In this document: one piece after another, positions 57,729 through 64,000 of the stretch | How positions within the stretch are numbered: position 1 is the first letter of the stretch | Layout of the letters: each line of letters opens with the position of its first letter | Translations under genes and position numbers: made by a program | From: Hyalella azteca | Taxonomy: Eukaryota > Arthropoda > Malacostraca > Amphipoda > Hyalellidae | Direction of reading: 5' to 3' | Assembly: GCF_000764305.2 (NCBI RefSeq) | Contig: NW_025943934.1 | Coordinates: 1 to 64,000 of the forward strand | Length of the DNA stretch: 64,000 nt | Notes under the pieces: model-generated | Told to the model about the DNA's origin: nothing | Seen by the model: only the letters and a program-made list of their open reading frames with translations | Databases searched by the model: none

Positions 57729-58035
57729 TTTGGAGCATAATGATGGTCAAATTACAAGTGTCAAATTGTTAAAAGAAATAAAATTGAGCAGACATTCTAC
57801 AGAGGGCAATCCATCGGTATCAAAGTTGCTTGGACCAGGCTACCAAATCGATAATCCAAAATCAAAATCACTATATACTAGAATGAATCTGACAGGAAAA
57901 TTGAAACATTTTCCACTATTCCATACATACAAGAAATCGAAAAAAATTTTCTGTGCCACGTGTTTTAGTCTCATCACCTCAGCCTTCTGTTGCACAACAT
58001 TCGCTCTATATTTTCCACACTTGTGTGGAGAATAA
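57729..58035 (+). CDS. Candidate terminal exon, unknown product
   Basis: The acceptor TGTGATTCTTTTTTTTAG ends at 57728. After one base the frame reads 101 codons to a TAA that is part of an AATAAA (58031-58036). The first half is hydrophilic (LEHNDGQITSVKLLKEIKLS), the middle is Lys-rich, and the C-terminal 30 residues are hydrophobic and rich in Cys (FCATCFSLITSAFCC). That could be a membrane segment or a disulphide-rich tail. No domain is recognised. A minus frame overlaps the 3' part. It has the longest open run outside tandem repeats that also has a good acceptor, but no partner exon could be found. Confidence 0.3.
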
Positions 58036-58173
58036 AACAAGGTAAAAATGCCGCGCCTACACAAAAAACCGGATTAGGGATTCCTCACCTTTTTTTGCGC
58101 GCGCTCAATATCCTAGAACCTCACCCTTGCGCCTCACCCTCTCAATATCCTAGAAAGACACACTCAAAAAAAT

Positions 58174-58235
58174 AGCTTCGCCCCTACAAGCGGCGGCACG
58201 CAAACTCGTTTAGTGATTCAAGAAGGGGCGAAGCT
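58174..58235. repeat. 12-bp inverted repeat
   Basis: AGCTTCGCCCCT (58174-58185) pairs perfectly with AGGGGCGAAGCT (58224-58235) around 38 nt. The region just before (58080-58160) repeats CTCAATATCCTAGAA and CGCCTCACCCT. Confidence 0.8.
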
Positions 58236-58867
58236 GTCAACACGAACAGGCAGAAGGCGCCGTCAAATAGGCATGGAAATCACATGTCCGGAAATAGTGT
58301 CTTCAATGGATAGTCCTAATGCCAACAACGAAATGGGTTCATGTTCCGAAGAAATCACCAGAAAAAGATAATTAAAAAAAAGATCTTCGTAAAAGTCCTC
58401 TCTCGAGCTACCAGAAAAAAAGATCATTTTCAAAAAATCACTGAAGAACCCATGTCTCAATGTTTTTATTAAGAGTTGTTCTTCAAAGCTTATCTTTCAA
58501 TATGTTTGAGAGGAGTCTGAGATTGTTCTAAAAGCTTTACTGAAATAATTCATGAGCAGTAGTAGTAGAATGGTTTGCTAGCGCTTCAGCTATCAAGCTA
58601 TTTCGCACCGGAGGTCAAAATATGACATCGCCAGCAAGGCGGAAGAATTCAGTTATTTAAAATTTCCAAATAATCATCACCCACAAGGGGTGGGATGTCT
58701 CAGATGTCCAGCCCGCTGAAGCTGGCTCTAAAGAAGCAGCGTTAGCATCTCAAAGAGACGAAGTGACAAGGAGGGACAGGTGAAAAGCAACAGAAACTAA
58801 GACACTCGAACAAAAAGGTCGCTTACACGGGACGTCGGCCGCCCGCACGAGAGAGACAGAGAAGTGA

Positions 58868-58990
58868 AATACAAGGAATCCCACCTACATAATAACTTGA
58901 TGTAAGGAATCCTACCTACATAATAACTCAATGTAAGGAACCCAACCTACATAATAACTTACTGTAAGGAATCCTGCCTACATAATATCT
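58868..58990. repeat. 31-bp tandem repeat, 4 copies
   Basis: Copies of TGTAAGGAATCCTACCTACA plus TAATAACTTGA start near 58868, 58903, 58934 and 58965, with substitutions in each. Confidence 0.88.
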
Positions 58991-59050
58991 TAACCCCACA
59001 ACTGAGACCTGCAGTCAGACACCGCGAGCTCAGCGGCGGGGCGCTCAGAA

Positions 59051-59114
59051 ACAATCCCCTAGGATTGTGAAATCCCATAGGACTTCTGACGGGTACAGAC
59101 ACCCGTCAGAAGTC
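59051..59114. repeat. Adjacent hairpins in a GC-richer segment
   Basis: GACTTCTGACGGGT (59081-59094) pairs perfectly with ACCCGTCAGAAGTC (59101-59114) around ACAGAC. Upstream ACAATCC (59051-59057) pairs with GGATTGT (59062-59068) around CCTA. No T run follows, and nothing shows a terminator or RNA gene. Confidence 0.85.
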
Positions 59115-60801
59115 TCTCCCATGACTCATGAGAGAGAAAGGCAACTACGTAATTGAAATCTAGCACATATTATTTTTAGGTTGAACTTAATTTTCACAAA
59201 CGAAATGTTGATTGATTTTGAACAGTGTTAGGGGACGCAGTGTATTAGTGTTTTACTACAGTTATAGGTATTCTGATTTTTTTTATTTCAAGTTACCTCG
59301 GATGTGACCTCGTTCAGATATGCTCTGCATTTATTCATTGCTGTGTGATCCACCACGGAGGGACGCGTTATTTTATCATTTGGTCTGTTTATTTTTGTGA
59401 TAATTTACTTGTTACATTCAGTGGTGGTGTTTAGAGGTGTTCATGATTATTATTTTATCATTCTAAGATTTATTTATCTGATTCTCATTATATTCTGTCT
59501 TTTTTGTTACTGTTTATTCATGTTTACAGAATAAACATTCTGTTTATTCTGCTGTTTATTCGTGCTGTTTATTCGTGTTTTTGTTGCTGTTTATTCAAAT
59601 TCGTGTTTATTTATTAATTTCAAAAAGGCTCCGAATCTTGAGGTCAAAGTATGAACTAGAGCAAAGAGAACAAACGGTTGTGTTCATGACTATATTTGCA
59701 TTTGTCGTTTGTTTATTATAGTTTATCATTTTATTCATCCATCGTTTACCACTAAACCCACGACAACAGAATAAGCTTCAAGGATTCATTCGAGTTTTTT
59801 AAGTTGAGAAAACTTTGGAATATCGACATAAACATCAAACACGAATTTTTCAGTCCATGAGGTATCGAACTTAATCTCACTTACACCTGCACTTGACCAC
59901 ATCGAGAAGAATATGACTATATGAGTAATTAATTGACTTAACTTCTTGATTGTCTTATCCATTCAATTGATTCAAGTGTCATAAAACAACGTTTATCCGT
60001 ATTGTTTTCATTCTTAGTTGTCATTTATCTTGAAGAATGAGTTAAGTTGGTACAAACAATATGTAAAGCATTGCCTTTCATTCTGCATCGTTGTTCATCG
60101 AATATCATTGTTCATTCCTATCGTTCATTAAGTATCAAACCTGCTAAATATTCTGAATCGTTCGTGCTGCTCTAAATGTGAGGCTGCAATGTTAACGGTA
60201 TGTTTGTGCCCACATACATCTAATACAACTGCAATTTTTTATGTGCATCATGTAATACTCAACTAATTTCACAGTACGTGCATGGAGTCAAATATTAGCG
60301 CTAGTATTTTGGAGACTATTTAACATATCTATTTCGCGCGGGTCTATTGATGTAACATTTGCAGTGTTACATTAATAGACAATGAAATGAATAGCGCTAA
60401 GAAAAAATCAGTCTGCGTACAAAAAACGTTACACACATTGATTAGATTTCATATACAGCAGTTTACTATCAAGAGAAAGTGTAATTATATAATAAAAAAG
60501 ATCATATAGACTCTAATTGCAAAAGTAAGAAACTAATAAATGAATAAAAATGCACAATGCACTTGAATTCGGCCTAGTTTTGCATTTTTCGCACGGTATA
60601 AGCGAAATATCGGCACTAATATAAAGACAGTGATTTCTCAGCCTCGACACAACATATTATTCTTCTCTTTAGAATCATACGAGTTTGCTTGAGCGAAAAA
60701 CAGCTTGGCATTTCTGCTACAATGAATAATGCATGCGAATAATACTGGTATAATGAATAATGCACAGTATTAAAGGAAATTGCTGGAAATGGAACTTTTG
60801 G
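59115..60801. other. No recognised gene
   Basis: AT-rich. 59510-59600 repeats CTGTTTATTC motifs. A short palindrome spans 60345-60382 (TCTATTGATGTAACA against TGTTACATTAATAGA, one mismatch). No coding feature is supported. Confidence 0.45.
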
Positions 60802-60966
60802 TTAAAATCCACATAAGAAATTGTGGTACAGATCGTCACTAAGGACTTTATCGCTCCTTTTTCGGTTCCCCAAGAAATACTCGCGTACATAATCTACAGC
60901 CACTTTCTCGGCTTGATGCCTCATACACAATTCATGGAAACGGAGAGATTGAAGACAGAAGATTTT
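60802..60966 (-). CDS. Candidate terminal exon, unknown product
   Basis: On the minus strand TTGCTTCTTTCCCTACTGTA-TTCAG is a near-ideal acceptor, ending at 60967. Directly after it the frame reads 54 codons to TAA (60804-60802). The translation is balanced and mostly polar: KIFCLQSLRFHELCMRHQAE, then KVAVDYVREYFLGNRKRSDK, then VLSDDLYHNFLCGF. It has three Cys and many charged residues, unlike the Leu/Ser/Phe-rich chance frames elsewhere in the window. I do not recognise a family. No canonical AATAAA lies close downstream on this strand. By composition it is the most gene-like short frame in the window. Confidence 0.38.
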   Translation of the reverse strand, partial: KIFCLQSLRFHELCMRHQAEKVAVDYVREYFLGNRKRSDKVLSDDLYHNFLCGF

Positions 60967-61557
60967 CTGAATACAGTAGGGAAAGAAGCAATATAAACGA
61001 GACGTATATAGTTAAAAATACGAAAAGTATATATGGTAAAAAAGTAACATAATTTAATCTCGTATATTGCTTGGTATTGAAATAAAACGTAAAGCTGATG
61101 TTAGCTTATTGGCCGTGAATTTCTTGGTCGGAAAAGCTTTAAATTGAAGCTAATGATTGGCATCAAAAAATCTCAGAATACTAATTTTGAAGAATTAAAT
61201 AATTATCGAATATGATTACTCCTCAGGGGTGCAACGTAGAAATAAACACATTCGAATGGCACAACATTTTTCTAGTTTAACTGCAAGATTTGAAGCGTAG
61301 AAATTGGCGTCCCTCACTGGCTATTCTATCTCTACCTAAAGTTAATATTTGTGAACAGACCAGTGTCAAAAATAAAATATTGTGAGCTAGACACACAGCA
61401 AGAACCTTTTAAGATTGCTGAAGTGCTTCACTCTTTTTAACTTTTTATTTCCAATAACTGGCAACGCACTGACTTGGAATAAAAAAAAAACAACTATATA
61501 AAGAAATAAAGCAACATTGATTCGCATTATAGTGCATTACAACTGGAGTTAATGTCT
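60967..61557. other. No recognised gene
   Basis: AT-rich DNA between two minus-strand exon candidates. Confidence 0.45.
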
Positions 61558-61700
61558 TCAATTATCAGCATGACCGTCTTTGATACGAGCATCAGTAAGA
61601 CAGCCAATTGCCTTGCCAATCGAAATTATCACAATCTGACAGCCTGAAATTGACCTTTCAAAACCATTGACCAGATTGTCGGTAGCAGTTGTTTTAGTGT
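61558..61700 (-). CDS. Candidate terminal exon, unknown product
   Basis: The minus-strand acceptor CCTCTCTTACCAG ends at 61701. After two bases the frame reads 46 codons to TGA (61560-61558), beginning TKTTATDNLVNGFERSISGC and continuing QIVIISIGKAIGCLTDARIK. The opposite strand has frequent stops. As it ends in a stop it cannot be joined directly to the candidate at 60802, so at most one of the two is the last exon of a given transcript. No family is recognised. Confidence 0.2.
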
Positions 61701-62431
61701 CTGGTAAGAGAGGTTACCCAATTAGTGAGAATGAAGTGGGAGTTATGACGAAACAGGTACCTAATAGAACTGCATTTCTTCTAAAATAATTTCAGAAGAG
61801 AAGTTCAATCAATCGCTGTATGAAATCTTACTACGTTAGTGCAAACCAATTGAAACTGACATGTAGGCGTGCGTAGGAAAAACATGCAAAAGCTCCAAAG
61901 CACACTAATAAACATATGATTTTCATTAAATATTAAACGGTATACAGAACGGCTGAATGTGTTTTATTCAGTAATTTTTTTAATTCAGAGGCCATTGCTA
62001 TGGGGCTAAATTATGTCAACGATTGTTGTTAATAGATTAAACTCCGCAAATCATAACACTACAAAGCTATGTCGAAAGCCAACTTCGAAAAATGCAGCGG
62101 AAAACCCATGAAATCCAAGCTCCATAATCACATGTCATTAGCTTTTCAAAAGGAAACCCGTCCACGGATTTCCTGTATCCAATAATCACATGTGGACCTT
62201 AAGACGTGTATCGGTCATCTTCAGTGACGGAAATAAAGCTTCTCTGCGTAATATTCAGAGACAGAAATAAACATGGGATGAAAATAAACAAGTTTGAAAG
62301 GCCATTTGCGACGCCAAGAGTTTAGGAGCACATGCGAGTGTCGCGGCAGCGGAGATTCGCTCGTTGCCATGGAAACCGATGCCCTCGAGGGCATCGCTTT
62401 GATGATGCCCTCGTGCAGGCCTGCGGCGTAG
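61701..62431. other. No recognised gene
   Basis: AT-rich, becoming GC-richer at 62310-62430 just before the 67-bp array. A CCCTCGAGGGCATCG-GATGCCCTCG imperfect repeat lies at 62380-62414. Confidence 0.45.
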
Positions 62432-62800
62432 CTAATAAGAGCGCTCGACCAATGCAAGTCCCCGGCATAAACAAGACCACTGTAGCAAACCGCAGCTACT
62501 AATAAGACTGCTCGACCAATGCAAGTCTCTGGCATAAACAAGACCACTGTAGCAAACCGCAGCTACTAATAAGACAGCTCGACTAATGCAAGTCTCTGGC
62601 ATAAAAAAGACCACTGTAGCAAACCGCAGCTACTAATAAGAGCGCTCGACCAATGCAAGTCCCCGGCATAAACAAGTCCACTGTAGCAAACCGCAGCTAC
62701 TAATAAGAGCCCTCGACCAATGCAAGTGTCTGGCATAAACAAGTCCACTATTGCAAACAGCAGCTACTAATAAGAGCCCTCGACCAATGCAAGTCCACTG
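62432..62800. repeat. 67-bp tandem repeat, about 5.5 copies
   Basis: Units of TAATAAGAGCGCTCGACCAA followed by TGCAAGTCCCCGGCATAAAC and AAGACCACTGTAGCAAACCG with CAGCTAC. Variation clusters at the same few sites (GCGCTC/CTGCTC/CAGCTC, CCCCGG/CTCTGG). 67 is not a multiple of three, so the frame shifts from unit to unit. Confidence 0.95.
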
Positions 62801-62814
62801 ATATTCACCCTGTC

Positions 62815-62960
62815 CATTTCCCGCCATACACCTCACCCCTTAGTTGCCATCCACCATACCCTATACCTACCATCAACCTTACCTATACCTGCCATCAACC
62901 TTACCATATACCTGCCATTGACCATGTCATATACCTGCCATCCACCATGCCCTACACCTG
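62815..62960. repeat. Degenerate ACCTGCCATCAACC repeat
   Basis: Irregular units of about 25-30 bp such as TATACCTGCCATCAACCTTA, directly after the 67-bp array. Confidence 0.8.
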
Positions 62961-64000
62961 ACATTTATTTCCTATACCAGCTAAAAGTTTCGTGACTGGT
63001 AATATACAAGCAAAATTCTAGCCAACAGAAGAGGCAAAAGTTAGCTTTATCTTAATACATATGCCAGGATGCGTTCTTTGCAACACTTACTGCATGCCAT
63101 GTTGTAAATATATTTCCCCGCCCGGTATAATTTGTATTGCGCAACATGAATAAAATCATGTAGAATATTTAGTGGGATTTTGAATATTAAAAAAACCGTT
63201 TGTACTATCATGAACAACTCTATTTGCAAAAAAGTGTTCAAAGCAATCAATGCAATTTTTACACCTGAAATGAAAAAAGAGCGCAGAGACATTCTAGCAT
63301 AATTTCCGGACCTTTTAATCTCATGGTCTATCAAATCCTTAAACAGAATACATTAAGGAACCAAGCCACATTTAAAATTCCCTTTTCACCGCCTTTGGAG
63401 TTTGGAGTTTCCCTTTTCACCGCATTTGGTTGAAGTTTTGCATTTTTACAATTCTTTGCATTTAATTCGCATGTCAGCTCAACAATTCTGCTTCACAATT
63501 CTTCATCACAGTTTGTTGCAATTTTTTGTGTTCTTGGAAGAACAGTAAGGTACAACGCGAGCCGATAGGATTACTCTCGAATCCTTGGTCCAGGTTCATT
63601 GTTGGCGCGGGATTAGAAGGATCTGCGTATCAGGTTTACTGACCTGACCAACGTACAGCAAGAATGGGGATTTTCTCATCTTTAGTGTATTACAACAGCA
63701 GATACGGGACTAATTTTCACAAATCGTTCATATATTATATTACTTCATTTGCATAAATAAATTAATTTAAGCTCAATTCGCGCCTCAATCCCATGAGGCA
63801 TTAACCTATTTTCCGTATCAAAAAGAATTAAAAATCATACCTCAATCAAACGATTCATTTCTGAACTGCAAGTAAATTTAATTTCTGCGTGAAGTTATTT
63901 GTTCAGCATGTGAGTGTAGATTCTTGAAAAAAACACTGAAAGCTGAGCCCCAAACATACCTGCTGAATCAATTGAACTTCATTCAAAAACTTCTTCATCC
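62961..64000. other. No recognised gene
   Basis: AT-rich. 63375-63430 holds a short direct repeat (CCCTTTTCACCGC). The 95-codon minus frame 63047-63334 has no recognised motif. Confidence 0.45.

Noticed and set aside
1..64000. tRNA and rRNA genes
   Set aside because: Scanning for GGTTCRAAYCC-type B boxes on both strands and for conserved rRNA words found none; a covariance-model search would be decisive.

Overview
The window looks like non-coding nuclear DNA of a eukaryote, most likely an arthropod and probably an insect. It is AT-rich, gene-poor and full of tandem repeats. It carries short non-autonomous DNA transposons (a TTAA-flanked piggyBac-type element and a family with CAG/CTG target duplications) and a decayed mariner/Tc1-type transposase with the WPPRSPDL...DYFLWGY signature common in arthropods. 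There is no operon-like layout, and no rRNA, tRNA or complete conserved protein-coding gene was found by eye. The species cannot be named from the sequence alone.

Two interspersed families dominate. Family A (about 160-190 bp; copies near 6, 14396, 20247, 34931, 39855, 43376) has a 16-bp palindrome, a 13-bp internal inverted repeat and a GACG/GACA microsatellite core. Family B (about 128-145 bp; copies at 8882, 13602, 23925, 27663, 34735, 47428, 53675, with diverged relatives at 2598 and 13750) has GGGCCATACTTTC-like inverted ends and is flanked by CAG or CTG. Two insertions can be read against empty copies of the same sequence inside the window: family B at 53675 against 53181, and the TTAA element at 9049 against 6985.

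Region by region: 0-7 kb holds several minisatellites (18-bp, 30-bp, 17-bp and 35-bp units). 7-20 kb holds transposon insertions and degenerate repeats. 21-23.4 kb is a duplicated block with 39-bp arrays and a 132-bp tandem duplication. 26-33 kb is mostly plain AT-rich DNA with a striking double hairpin at 30279-30350. 33.5-34.7 kb is an assembly artefact zone containing Tn5/Nextera mosaic ends, a full 38-bp mate-pair junction and a 195-bp duplicated chunk. 35-48 kb is AT-rich with scattered GC-richer patches that could be exons. 50.7-51.1 kb is a 19-bp minisatellite. 52.7-53.9 kb is a tandem duplication of about 0.5 kb split by a family B insertion. 58-64 kb has hairpins and a 67-bp tandem array.

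Eight short open segments next to good splice signals are listed as candidate exons (for example 60802-60966 minus, 48223-48399 plus, 43904-44046 minus). None matches a family I recognise. Stop-free stretches of 50 codons are common by chance in this much DNA, so all are tentative. The window is probably intergenic or large-intron sequence.
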